Assembly (NCBI GenBank): GCA_033030425.1
Contig: JAUFSD010000002.1
Location: 620,001-684,000 of the forward strand
DNA length: 64,000 nucleotides
Direction: 5' to 3'
Origin: Verpa conica
Lineage: Eukaryota > Ascomycota > Pezizomycetes > Pezizales > Morchellaceae
Position numbers and translations under genes: made by a program
Notes under the pieces: generated by a model
What the model saw: only the letters and a program-made list of their open reading frames with translations
Databases searched by the model: none
Told to the model about the DNA's origin: nothing
Part shown: positions 1-9,892 of the stretch, piece after piece
Position numbering within the stretch: the stretch's first letter is position 1
Layout: every line of letters starts with the position of its first letter

Positions 1-217
1 TCTGCCTCCGCTGGATTTCTGTCACAATGTCCGCCGTCTTCTGCTGAAAGTAGGCCCAGTTGTTATTGGCAATCTGGTAGCCTGTTTTGGTGTACTGTTG
101 GAGGGTCACTCTCCTTCTCGCTTTGAGCAGCAATTTCAAGTCAGAATCGTTGTAGTCGCTTAGGGGTTTATCGGCGTAGGGGTCGACATAGTCGACGTAG
201 GAACCGGAGAAAGACAT
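1..217 (-). CDS. 5'-partial-in-window ORF, function unknown, runs off left edge
   Basis: An ATG at 217 on the minus strand opens a frame with no stop to the window edge, giving 72 residues that begin MSFSGSYVDYVDPYADK. The stretch is hydrophilic, with an acidic Tyr-rich start and then a Lys/Arg- and Gln-rich, probably helical segment. I do not recognise a family. Removing the two LINEs would put this ATG about 180 bp downstream of the TATA box at 11761-11769, so promoter, leader and ORF look like one former transcription unit. Because LTR-like repeats lie upstream of that TATA, it could be the first ORF (gag-like) of an LTR retrotransposon rather than a host gene. That reading is inference; the open frame itself is seen directly. 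Confidence 0.5.
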   Translation of the reverse strand, partial: MSFSGSYVDYVDPYADKPLSDYNDSDLKLLLKARRRVTLQQYTKTGYQIANNNWAYFQQKTADIVTEIQRRQ

Positions 218-342
218 TTCTGAAGGTACGCAAGGCTTCAGAAGGGAATAGATAATAGATAGAGGGAAACTCTAGTCAAGAGGAGCTTGCCCGAAGGTTT
301 GCACCCGTGAAAAAGGAGAAAGTGTTGTTGTAGACACGCTCC

Positions 343-352
343 GAGATGCAAG
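343..352. repeat. Target-site duplication copy 1 (GAGATGCAAG)
   Basis: This is the first of three exact copies of GAGATGCAAG. It directly abuts the (TAG)7 tail, which is the 3' end of LINE copy 1. The other copies are at 6043-6052 and 11711-11720. Confidence 0.85.
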
Positions 353-373
353 TAGTAGTAGTAGTAGTAGTAG
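353..373. repeat. (TAG)7 3' tail of LINE copy 1
   Basis: Seven TAG units form the 3' end of the minus-strand element, where most LINEs have poly(A). LINE copy 2 ends with exactly the same number of units at 6053-6073. A microsatellite 3' end is known in several LINE families and arises during target-primed reverse transcription. Confidence 0.85.
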
Positions 374-412
374 TATTTATTTCCTATCTAGGCCCGAGGC
401 CCACTAAGTAAA

Positions 413-423
413 CCGCTAAGCGG
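413..423 (-). other. Predicted stem-loop in LINE copy 1 3' UTR
   Basis: CCGC-TAA-GCGG can fold into a 4-bp stem. At the homologous place copy 2 has a 16-bp perfect palindrome (6111-6126). One base pair differs on both sides in a compensating way (C-G here, T-A there). This suggests an RNA structure near the 3' end that the reverse transcriptase could recognise. Confidence 0.5.
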
Positions 424-551
424 CCGTCTCACAAAACATCCCCTAAAAACAAAGCAAAAACCCAAAAACAAAAAACCAAACAAAACAAAACTAAGCAAAA
501 GTAACAGTAAAAACCTAGTAAATAAAATAGCGCGACAAAGGAAAAACTCCG

Positions 552-585
552 CCTGCAAACAAAGGAAAAACTTCCTCCGCGCAGG
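552..585 (-). other. Conserved nested hairpin just after LINE ORF2 stop (copy 1)
   Basis: On the minus strand, CCTGC near the ORF2 stop pairs with GCAGG about 25 bases on. Inside it AGGAA pairs with TTCCT across a short loop. Copy 2 keeps the block almost unchanged (6217-6250), and its one inner change turns a G-C into a G-U pair. It is one of the best-conserved non-coding blocks between the two copies. Confidence 0.45.
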
Positions 586-589
586 TCGC

Positions 590-3500
590 CTATTTCTTTC
601 TAGCATTGAGCTCCGTAGCGAGTACAAATCGAATAAGGGGATAGCAGTTGCTATCGTTAATGAGTTGGTCCCATGAGTGGGTGGGATAGTGTTCGTCCAC
701 CATGGACTTCCTTTGTTGTTGATACCGGGGGCAGTCGAGCACGATGTGCTTGCTTGACTGTTGTTCGCCGCAGTTGCACGCTGGGGGGGAACCGGAAGGG
801 GAGGGGTCTAAATGAGTAACCGAGTTTCTAATTCTCCACATTATGCCTGCTGTTCGTTTGTTGACCGTGGCTAGGTGCGGGGTTGGTGTTAGATAGGGTA
901 GGTTTGTGTGTCTGATTCGAAAGGGCAGGCCTTTCAGCCAGGTGAGGGTAACTGTTGGTTTGTTGCAGAGAAGTTTCAGACCATCTCGGGCAAGTTTGTC
1001 CGCCATGTCGTTGCCTTTGATGCCTACGTGGGAGGGTGTCCATCTCACGTTTACAGAGCAGCCTTTGTGTTGTAGTTTCTGAATCGTGAGCAGGGCTCTC
1101 TGAACTGCTTATTTTGCTGGGGCCACAGCTCCTCCAAGTCGTCTGATGGCGAGTTGGTTGTCCACGCAGAGCCAAATGGGTGTGTTGGTAATGTTGGAGT
1201 GAAAGGAGAAGTCGAGTGCTTGGGCTATTGCTTCTAATTCTCCGTCGAGGATGTCCGCGAATCGTCCCAGGTTGAGGTTTCCCTTGTTTTGTGTGGTGCC
1301 GTTTACGATCGAGACCCAGGCTGAACTGATCGAGTCTTCTTTGGACCCATCCGTGTAGATCCTGTAGATTTCTGGGTGCTTAGCGACCCAGTTCTGGTGT
1401 TCCAGGCTTTCCGTTTCCTTATCTGTGGATGCGATGTGTATATGAGTATGAGGGAGCCAAGGGGAGAGTATATCCTTTGGGTCCTCTATCTGTAGCTGAT
1501 GGGTCGATTCTTGTAGAAGGTGCGCTATTCTTTCCAATCCAAAACCTGTTTTCTTTGTGAGTTTTTTAAGGAGTTGGACTAGCTCTTGTTTGATTTTGTT
1601 GGAATCCGGGCTTAGCAGTGCTCTAATTCCGTAGCTGATTGACTTAGAATTGAGTAGATTTTCCAGCGTGGGGAGTCCTGCTTCGCTTAGTACCGCTTTG
1701 GTTGCTGTACGAACTGGGAGACTGGTGATGAGGCGGGCTGCCCTAAGATATACTGGTCCGATTCGCCAAATAATGTGATCCGCTCCTGTCCACCACAGCT
1801 CTGAACCCCACAGCATTGCTGGGATTAGCAGGGACTGGACGAGTTTGTGGATTGTTAGTGGGGTGATGTTCTGATTCTTGGAGAAGTTTCGAATCATAGA
1901 CGTAATAGTGGTGGCTCTAGAGGCTGCTTTGCTTGTTTGCTCCTTAAACGTGCATTTTTGGTCTATATAGACTCCTAGAATTTTGATTGCCTCTTTGTGG
2001 ACCACGGGTTTCTGATAGAGTGGTACTGTTGCAGTGGGGGGTGAGCTTTTACTGGTGGTGGGTAGCAGGTACAGTAGATCGGCCTTTTCAGGGGAGAATT
2101 CTAGGCCTAAGGTATCTGCCTTATCTTCCTTGGTGGCCATTCTGTCTTTGAGTCTTCGGCTAATGATGTTTTGGGTTGTTCCTCCTTGCAGCATTGTGTC
2201 GTCGTCCATGTAGACTGTCCCTCTTTCGTTAACTGACAGCTTTGTGGGTAGTATGAGGTCCGCAAATATCATATAGAGAACCGGTGATAGGGGGGAGCCC
2301 TGTGGTACTCCCGAAGTGTACGGAAGGGGTGTTGACGTTTCCCCGTCGAAGGAGAAGTGAATGATCCGATTGGTGTTAAAGCTGTCGACCCAGTTGCACA
2401 GGTAGGTCGGGAACTTCTTTTCTCTCATTATTTGTACGAGAACCGGGTGTACTACCAAGTTAAAGGCTCCTTTGACGTCGTTGGCTAGAATAGCGGGCCT
2501 GATGGGTTCTTTTCCTGGGTTTTTCTTTTCCCAAAGCCACTTTTGTGCGGGTGTCATTATGGTCATGAGGGCGTCCATGCTGGAGCGTCCTGGTCTCGCT
2601 CCCATTTGTTGCTCTGACAGTCCTCCACACTGGGTGCTGTATTTGTCTAGTCTGGCCGCCACTATTGACTCTAGTAGTTTGCTCAGGCAGGGCAGTAGGG
2701 AAATAGGTCGGTAGGATTTCAGGTCCTGGGTGTCCGTTTTTTTGGTTTTAAGAATGGGCACGCATTTGGCTGCTTTCCACTGTTCAAGGTGGATGCCGTG
2801 CCACAGTAGTTGAGAATAGAGTGTTGATAGAGGGTCTGGGTTGGCCTGCTGAATGCGGGCTACAACTGGCCACCCTATGCCGTCTATACCTGGGGCCGTT
2901 TTGGTGTCTCGTTTGAGCGCGGTACTGATTTCTTCGATGGTGACTGCTTCATAGTGATTACTCATGTCTCTAATGGGGGGATCTAAAAATTTTTGGGGGA
3001 GGGGGGTTGGGGAGCGTCCATTATGGGGGAAGAACGCTTCATTAAGCAGGCGAACTTTCCCCCCAAATGTGCTTTCACCTTGTATGTCTGGAATACTGGT
3101 CGGGCTTCTTCCTCCCTTGAGGGCCTTCCAGACTGCTCTGCTGTCCTTCTTGTTCAATTCCTGGGTCAGGAAGTCTTTTCTGGTGTACCTGACCCCCTTT
3201 TTCCAGTCGTTTTGGGTTTTGTTCCTGTATTTCTTGTGTTCTTTAGTAGGATCATATCTGTAGAGCTTAGTTGCCCTTCTGGCTATTTGTTTCAGGTCGT
3301 CTAGGTGTGTAGACCACCATGGGTGGCCTTTTCCTTCGGCTTTTCTGAAAGGAACTGTGTGATCGATTGTGGTGTTGATTCTTTCAAGAATTTTGTTTAC
3401 GCTGTGTGTTGTTTCTAAAGCTGAGTTCCACTTTAGTTGGGCGGGATTAATGGCTTTGATATCCGCCGTGAACTTGTCCCAGTCTGTTTTATTCCACGCT

Positions 3501-4219
3501 CTTCTGGGGGTGGCCTTGCAGGGTTCTAGGGACCAGAGAGTTTGTGTGAGGCTGTGGTCCGATCCGTGTGAGGCGTCCGGTTCTGTGGCCCATTCCTGGA
3601 TTAGTGAATTGGGGGTGCCTCTTGAGAAGGTGAGATCGATTATGCTGGGTGTGTTTCCGTTTCGGGGGTAGTGCGTGTATTCGGGGCGATTGTGTAGCAG
3701 AAAGCCTTCCTCCGTGAGCCAGTCCACTATGTCGCTTGCTGGGGAGTCGTTTCGAATAACTGCCGGGTGAAGAGGGGTTTTGAAACTGTACCACCACTCA
3801 TGGTGGCAGTTCATGTCCCCTGTAATGTAGCAGTTTTTCCTTGGTTGGAGTTTCGGTAGAGCATTTCTGAGGTGAAGAGATCTCCCTGGGGAGTATAAAT
3901 TGTAGAGTTCGATGCGGGCGCCGTTAATGGTGACTGTAACCCCCAAGAAGCTACTGCCAATCTTCATTGAAATGCTAGGGGAGAGTCCCCAGTCTTTCCG
4001 GATGTAGGTGACGCACTTGGGATTGGATGAGGGGACGAACATATCAAAACTGTGCATGGCAGGGGGGAGTCCTGACTCTGAAATCCACGGTTCTTGTAAA
4101 AACAAAAGAAAAACATTTTTTTGGGTACTGGTTTTTTGAATAACTGAAAGGGTAGAGGCCTGTCCTTTAGCGCAGTTCAGCTGCCACGCTAGGGCTATGC
4201 CTGGCTTGTGAGGAGCCAT
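590..4219 (-). pseudogene. LINE copy 1 ORF2: endonuclease-RT-RNase H polyprotein, one premature stop
   Basis: About 1,209 codons from ATG 4219 to the stop at 590, interrupted only by an in-frame TAA at 1109-1111. Order of domains: an N-terminal exonuclease-endonuclease-phosphatase type APE endonuclease (motifs TGDMNCHHEWW and GSDHSLT), a reverse transcriptase (ASGVPQG-like motif read here as TSGVPQGSPLSP, and catalytic YMDDD), then RNase H (YTDGSK, ELEAIA, DNQLAI, WTPSHVGIKGND). A C-terminal CxC...H...C cluster after RNase H probably binds zinc. The enzyme nicks target DNA and copies the element RNA onto the nick. The ATG directly follows the ORF1 stop (TAA then ATG, no spacer). The premature stop falls between RNase H motifs, so it should remove part of RNase H and the C-terminal cluster. 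Confidence 0.92.
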
Positions 4220-5883
4220 TTATTCATTACCCATTTCGTTATCCGCGGGTTGGGTTCTCCTTTCTCTGATGGCCGCGATGGCTTTGACTTTGGCTGGGCA
4301 CGAGGGCTCCGATGATTTGTGAAGGCTGTTGTTGCAGTTAACGCACCTGTGGGGTGTGTGGGTGCACTGATGTCCGCCTTTGCAGTGTTCGCACTTGTGC
4401 TGTCTGGTATCGTGTGGTGCGGCGCATACTGCGCAGGTGGGTGTCTTTTCCTTGCACAGTGCTGTGGGGTGGCCCAGTTTGCAGCACTTTCTGCACTGGG
4501 TGGCCGGTCCGTACTGGTGATATTCTTCCATGCGGCAGAACCTGTTGTGAATGGCTAAGTGTCTGAGTCCTAGGCTCTCGAAGGTATGTGTGCCATTAAG
4601 GGCGATGACCATGGTGGAGTGGGCTTTGTCTCTTCGGTTCTCGTCTTTGCTTAGCCAGTACGGGATTTGGGCTAGAGTGAGTTGTTTGTAGTTTATTCTG
4701 ATGGTGGCTGCTACTTCCTCGCCTGCTTCCATAGGGGTGGCTCCAATGTCTGTGGGTACTCCGTGTAGAAGGAACTTCGTTGTTTTGGTGTTGGCTTTGA
4801 TTTCGCTAACGTCTAGGCCGCACCTGACCAGGGTTTGCCTTATCTCGTGTTCCCATTTCATAAGGTGGTGGGCGTCCTGGTCAAAGGAGGCGGTGACGAT
4901 GACTGTTTGGGGTCCGATTTTTTTTGCCATGAGTGCTCGTTGTTGCTGTGGTTCGAGTCCCTTGTTGACGTGGTGAAGAATGGCGTTGTCGGTGATGGTG
5001 GTGGGTATGTTGGTGGCCGTCTTGACCACTACTTCTCTGTTTACCTTGGAGAAGGCTGGCCTAAAAAGGGGGACCTTCTTTTTCTTAAAAACCTTGGAGA
5101 TTTTCCATTCTCCTTTGATTGGCGATCCTTCTTCGGGTGCTGCTACTTTGGCGTAGCTTTGTTTTCCCGTGGTTTTTGCTGGCTGCTGTTGCTGTTGCTG
5201 TTGGGGTTGTTGTTGTTGCTGTTGCTGTTGCTGCTGCGCCTGCCTTGGGGCCGCTGGTGTTTTGGGTTGAGGGGGGTTTCTTGGGGGGGTGGGGGAAAGA
5301 CTTGTGCGGTGACCCTCGTACTAATGTCGCCGAGGAGTCTATTTGCAGTGGTAAGGTTCGTTGGGATCCTCTGGGTGTGGTTGTAGATGGAGTTGAGGGT
5401 GCTTTTGAGAGAGCCGATCTCTCCCCGAAGTCTGGTAACCTCGTCGCTGACCGCTGCCGTGTTGTTCCTGATGAGCCACGCCAGGTAGTTAAAGGCTTGG
5501 GACTTGGTGATGGCGCTTTCCTCCATCTCCAAGTAGTTCACGTTAGGGTCGAAAACTTGGGTGAGGAGGGGCTCCTCGTCTTCACTGCTGTCGCTGTGGT
5601 TGCTTTCTACGTCCATAGTGTCTTCTGGTGCGGGGGGAATTGTGGGGTCTGGGAAGGTAGAGGGAGAGACCGTGACTTCCGGGGTTTCGTCTGGTCCTCC
5701 GACCGTACCAAATAGAAGAGTGGATTGTCTAGACATTTTAGTGGGCGAGCTAGACCTGTGGGTGGGGGAGGAAGCGGGTCGCTTAAGGGAGCGCTTCTCT
5801 GGGGACAGAGGAAGGGTAAAGATACGCCTTGGGGGGGTAAGGGGGGTGGATGGGCTCTCAGGACGCGAGGCTGAGGTATCCAC
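4220..5883 (-). pseudogene. LINE copy 1 ORF1: zinc-knuckle RNA-binding protein, frameshifted
   Basis: The frame opening at 5883 (246 codons to 5143) and the frame ending at 4220 are two parts of one ORF1. Alignment by eye to intact copy 2 places a 1-base deletion in a C-rich tract near 5281-5290. Past it the correct frame runs through a Gln-rich tract into the C-terminal half. That half ends with a cluster of CCHC/CCHH-type knuckles (CRKC...GH...C, CAVC...H...C, CVNC...H...C). ORF1 proteins bind the element RNA and act as nucleic-acid chaperones. The first ATG is 49 codons inside the conserved coding region; the frame seems to begin at GTG 5883 (see findings). Confidence 0.88.
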
Positions 5884-6042
5884 GATGGTATCGGTGTAGT
5901 ATCTTCAAGCTATCTGATAGCGTTGAAGAGAGATGTTGATAAAACTAAAGCGGGGTTTGTGTCTGAGGTTATGAAAATGGGGAGTTTTGGTGTGTGTAAC
6001 CGTCGCTTAGAGCAATACCAGGTGTTTTTGTATCCCTATCGA

Positions 6043-6052
6043 GAGATGCAAG
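6043..6052. repeat. Target-site duplication copy 2 (GAGATGCAAG), shared by both LINEs
   Basis: This exact 10-bp sequence separates the 5' end of LINE copy 1 from the (TAG)7 3' tail of LINE copy 2. It serves as the upstream duplication of copy 1 and the downstream duplication of copy 2. Confidence 0.85.
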
Positions 6053-6073
6053 TAGTAGTAGTAGTAGTAGTAG
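6053..6073. repeat. (TAG)7 3' tail of LINE copy 2
   Basis: Seven TAG units directly after the shared target duplication at 6043-6052. This marks the 3' end of the minus-strand element. Confidence 0.85.
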
Positions 6074-6110
6074 TTTTTATTTCCTATCTAGGCCCTCAGC
6101 CCACTAAGTA

Positions 6111-6126
6111 AGTCGCTTAAGCGACT
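6111..6126 (-). other. 16-bp perfect palindrome in LINE copy 2 3' UTR
   Basis: AGTCGCTTAAGCGACT is self-complementary over its whole length. It lies at the position of the shorter CCGC/GCGG stem of copy 1 (413-423). The paired change between copies supports a folded RNA element. Confidence 0.5.
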
Positions 6127-6216
6127 GCCTACACAAAACGTCCCCGATAAAACAAAATAATATCTAGAACAAAAGAAAGGTAAAGAAAAGAAAGTCCCGA
6201 ATCGCATTCTTTCCCG

Positions 6217-6250
6217 CCTGCAAACAAAAGAAAAACTTCCTCCGCGCAGG
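6217..6250 (-). other. Conserved nested hairpin at the end of LINE copy 2 ORF2
   Basis: Counterpart of 552-585. The outer CCTGC/GCAGG stem is unchanged and one inner pair is now G-U. It starts right after the ORF2 stop at 6251-6253. Confidence 0.45.
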
Positions 6251-9200
6251 TCACCCTCTTTTTCCTATTTTCCTGGTATTAAGCTCTGTTTCGAGCATGA
6301 ACCGAATAAGGGGGTAGCAATTACTGTCGTTAACTAGTTGGTTCCACGAGTGAGTGGGGTAGTGCTCATCGATCATGGATTTTCTCTGTTGATGGTAGCG
6401 GGGGCAGTCGAGCAGAATATGCCTACTTGATTGATCATCGCCGCAAGCGCATTTTGGGGTTGGGTTAGAGTAAGATGGGTCAAGGTGGGTAACTGAGTTT
6501 CTGACTCTCTACATTATGCCTGCCGTTCGTCTATTGACTGTTGCCAGGTGTGGGGTAGGGGTGGGGTGTGGGAGTCCCTTGTGTCTGATTCGGTGAGGTA
6601 GGCCTTTCAGCCAAGTGAGAGTAACCGTAGGTTTGCTGCAAAGAAGTTGCAGGCCGTCTCGAGCCAGTTTATCTGCCAGGTCGTTGCCTTTAAGGCCCAC
6701 GTGGGAGGGCGTCCATCTCGCGCTTACTGGACAGCCTTTGTGTTGTAATTTTTGAATGGATGCTAAGGAGCTTTGAACTGCCGCCGTTGCGGGGGCTGGG
6801 GCTCCCCCCAGGCGCTTTATGGCCAGTTGATTATCTATGCACAGCCAGATGGGTGTATTGGTAATGTTGATGGTCAGAAGGTGATTGAGTGCCAGGGATA
6901 CTGCTTCTAGTTCCCCGTCCAGGATATCTGCGAAGCGCCCTAGATTGGCGTTGCCCTTGTTTTGTATGATACCGCCCGCGATGGAGACCCAGGCTGAGCT
7001 AACCGAGTCTTCCCTTGATCCATCAGTGTAGACTCTGTAGATTTCCGGGTAATCGGTGACCCATTTTTGGTGTTGTAGGCTTTCTGTTTCTTTGTCTGTT
7101 GTTGCGATGTGTATATGGGTGTGGGAAAGCCAGGGGGCGGACACGTCCCTGGGGTCTTCGATTGGGAGTTAATGAGTTGCTGTTTGAAGAAGATGTGCTA
7201 TTCTTTCCAGGCCGAAGCCTATGCTCTTGGTGGGTTTGCTGAGGAGCTCGACTAGGTCTCACTTGATGCTATTGGAGTCTGGGCTGAGAATTGTCCTTAC
7301 CCCGTAGCCGATTGACTTGGAGTCGAGTAAGCTCCCTATCGTGGGGAGTCCCGCTTCGCTTAGTACTGCTTTAGTGCTTGTGCGAACGGGGAGACTAGTG
7401 ATGAGGCGGGCCGCTCTAAGGTAAGCCGGTTTGATTCTTCTGACAATGTGGTCTGCTCCTGTCCACCACAGTTCTGAGCCCCAAAGCATTGCTGGGATTA
7501 GAAGGGATTGGACCAGTCCGTGGATAGTCAGCGGGGTGATGTTTTGATTCTTGGAAAAACTTTGAATCATGGCCGTAATGGTGGTGGCTCTGGAGGCCGC
7601 TTTGCTGGTTTGTTCCCTGAAGGTGCACTTCTGATCGATGTGGACCCCCAGAATCTTGATTACTTCTTTGGGGATGATGGGTACCTGGTATAGTGGAACC
7701 GTTGCGGTGGGAGGCGTGCTCTTGCTGGTGGTGGGCAGCATGTAAAGTAAATCGGCTTTGTCCGGCGAGAATTCCAATCCTAGTGTGTTTGCTCTTTCCT
7801 CTTTGACGGCCATTCTGTCTTTGAGTCTTCGGCTTATAATATGTTGCGTGGTGCCTCCTTGTAGCATGGTGTCGTCGTCCATATAGACCGTTCCTTTCTC
7901 GTTAAGTGACATCCTGGTTGGTAGCAGCGCGTCTGCGTAGATCATGTAGAGAACTGGCGATAGCGGAGAGCCCTGTGGGACCCCTGAGCTGTAGGGTAGG
8001 GGTGGCAACACTTCGCCGTCGAAGGCAAAGTGAATAACCCGGTTGGTGTTAAAGCTGTTGATCCACCTGCAGATGTAGGAGGGGAATTTCTTCTCTTCCA
8101 TAATTTGAATAAGGGTTGGGTGGACCACCGAATTGAACGCTCCTTTAACGTCGTTGGCCAGGATGGTGGGTCTAATTGGCTCCCTTCCTACATCCTTTTT
8201 GGCTCGCAGCCACTTCTGCGCTGGTGTCATGATAGTCATTAGGGCGTCCATGCTGGAGCGGCCTGGTCTTGCCCCTATTTGTTGGTCGGATAGCCCTCCG
8301 CACTGGGTGCCGTATTTGTCTAGTCTGGCCGCAACTATGGATTCCAAAAGCTTGCTTATGCACGGTAGGAGGGAGATGGGCCGGTACGATTTCAGGTCTT
8401 GTGTATCCGTTCTTTTCGCTTTGACGATAGGTATGCACTTGGCCGCCTTCCACTGTTCGGAGTGGATGCCATGCCAGAGGAGCTGGGAGTAGAGTGTGGG
8501 GAGAAGACCGGGGCTGGCCTGCTGTATGTGAACTATAACTGGCCACCCTATGCCGTCTATGCCTGGGGCCGTCTTGGTATCTCGTTTAAGTGCGATTTCT
8601 ACTTCTTCGATGGTAACTGCCTCATAATGGTCACTTATGTTCTTAACGGGGGGGGCTAAAAAGCCGGGGGGGAGTGGAGTTGGGGAGCGTCCATTGTGGG
8701 GGAAGAACGTTTCGTTAAGAAGACGGACTTTACCCCCAAATGTGCTTTCACCTTGTATGTCTGGTATGCTGGTAGGGCTTCTGCTGCTCTTAAAGGCCTT
8801 CCAGACTGCTCTGCTGTCACGCTTGTTTAATTCCTGTGCGAGGAAGTCCTTTCGCGCGTACCTGACTCCCTTCTTCCAGTCATTCTGGGCCTTGTTTCTT
8901 TGTTTCTTGTGTTCCTCTGTGGGGTTGTTTCTGTATGTCCTGGTTGCTGTCCTGGCTGCGCTTTTCAGGCTGTCCAGATGTGCTGACCACCACGGGTGGC
9001 CTCCTCTTCCAACTTTCCTGAAGGGGACTGTCTGGTTAATTATGGTGTTAATGTTATCAAGAATAACACCCGTACTGTGGGCTGTATCCGCAGCCGTGCT
9101 CCACTTTAGATGAGTGGGGTCGATAGCCCCAATTTTGAGTGCAAAGCCCGTCCAGTCTGCCTTGTTCCAGGCCCTTCTGGGGGCGATCTTTTGGGGTTCC

Positions 9201-9892
9201 AGGTGCCAGAGTGTTTGGGTAAGGGCGTGATCGGATCCATGTGACGCATCCGAGTCCGCGGTGCATCCCTGGATTAGCGAATTTGGTATATTTCTTGAGA
9301 AAGTGAGATCGATGATACTTGGCATGTTTCCGTTTCGAGGGTAGTGTGTATATTCGGGTTCGTTGTGCAGCTGAAAACCTTCCTCCGTGAGCCAGTCTAC
9401 TACAGCGTCGGCTGACGAGTCATTTCGGATAGTCGCTGGGTGGAGCGGGGTTTTATAGCTGTACCACCACTCGTGGTGACAGTTAAGATCGCCTGTGATG
9501 AAGCAGTTTTCCCTGGGTTGGAGTTTGGGTAACACGTTTTTTAGGTGTAGGGACCTTCCTGGGGAGTAGAGATTGTAGAGTTCGACACGAGCTCCCTTAA
9601 TGGTAACTGTAACTCCCAGGAAGCAATTGCCTATTTTCATAGAGACGCTGGGTAGGAGGCCCCAGTCTTGCCTGACGTAGGTAACGCACTTGGGATTTAA
9701 TGATGGATAAAACATATTGAAGCCGTGTAGGGTGGGTGGGATCCCAGTTTCTGAGATCCATGGTTCTTGAAGACACAAAAGAAAAACATTTTTTTGGGTA
9801 CTGGTTTTTTGGATTACTGAGAGGGTGGAGGCCTGTCCTTTGGCGCAGTTCAGCTGCCACGCTAAGGCTATGCCTGGCTTGTGAGAAGCCAT
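6251..9892 (-). pseudogene. LINE copy 2 ORF2: endonuclease-RT-RNase H, three premature stops
   Basis: Begins at ATG 9892 and stays in one frame to a TGA at 6251. Premature stops lie at 7259 (TGA), near 7170 (TAA, where copy 1 has CAG) and at 6509 (TAG, where copy 1 has TGG). The first 877 codons keep the APE endonuclease motifs (TGDLNCHHEWW, GSDHALT) and the RT motifs (SSGVPQGSPLSP, YMDDD). RNase H motifs (YTDGSRED, WTPSHVGLKGND) and the terminal CxC...H...C cluster lie beyond the stops. The protein would therefore be cut after the RT, so an autonomous role is unlikely. The three changes are consistent with C-to-T or G-to-A mutation. Confidence 0.9.

Larger units (their letters stand above)
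353..6042 (-). mobile_element. LINE (non-LTR retrotransposon) copy 1, defective
   Basis: A 5.69-kb element read on the minus strand. It has a 5' leader (6042-5884), ORF1 (nucleic-acid-binding protein with zinc knuckles), ORF2 (endonuclease, reverse transcriptase, RNase H), a 3' UTR and a 3' tail of seven CTA units (353-373) instead of poly(A). This layout matches I/Tad-group LINEs of ascomycetes; I cannot assign the clade without a tree. ORF1 has a 1-base deletion near 5285 and ORF2 has one stop at 1109, so the copy is inactive but young-looking. It is about 80-85% similar by eye to copy 2, with mostly silent differences in the coding parts, so the two come from different source elements rather than from a local duplication. 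Confidence 0.9.
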
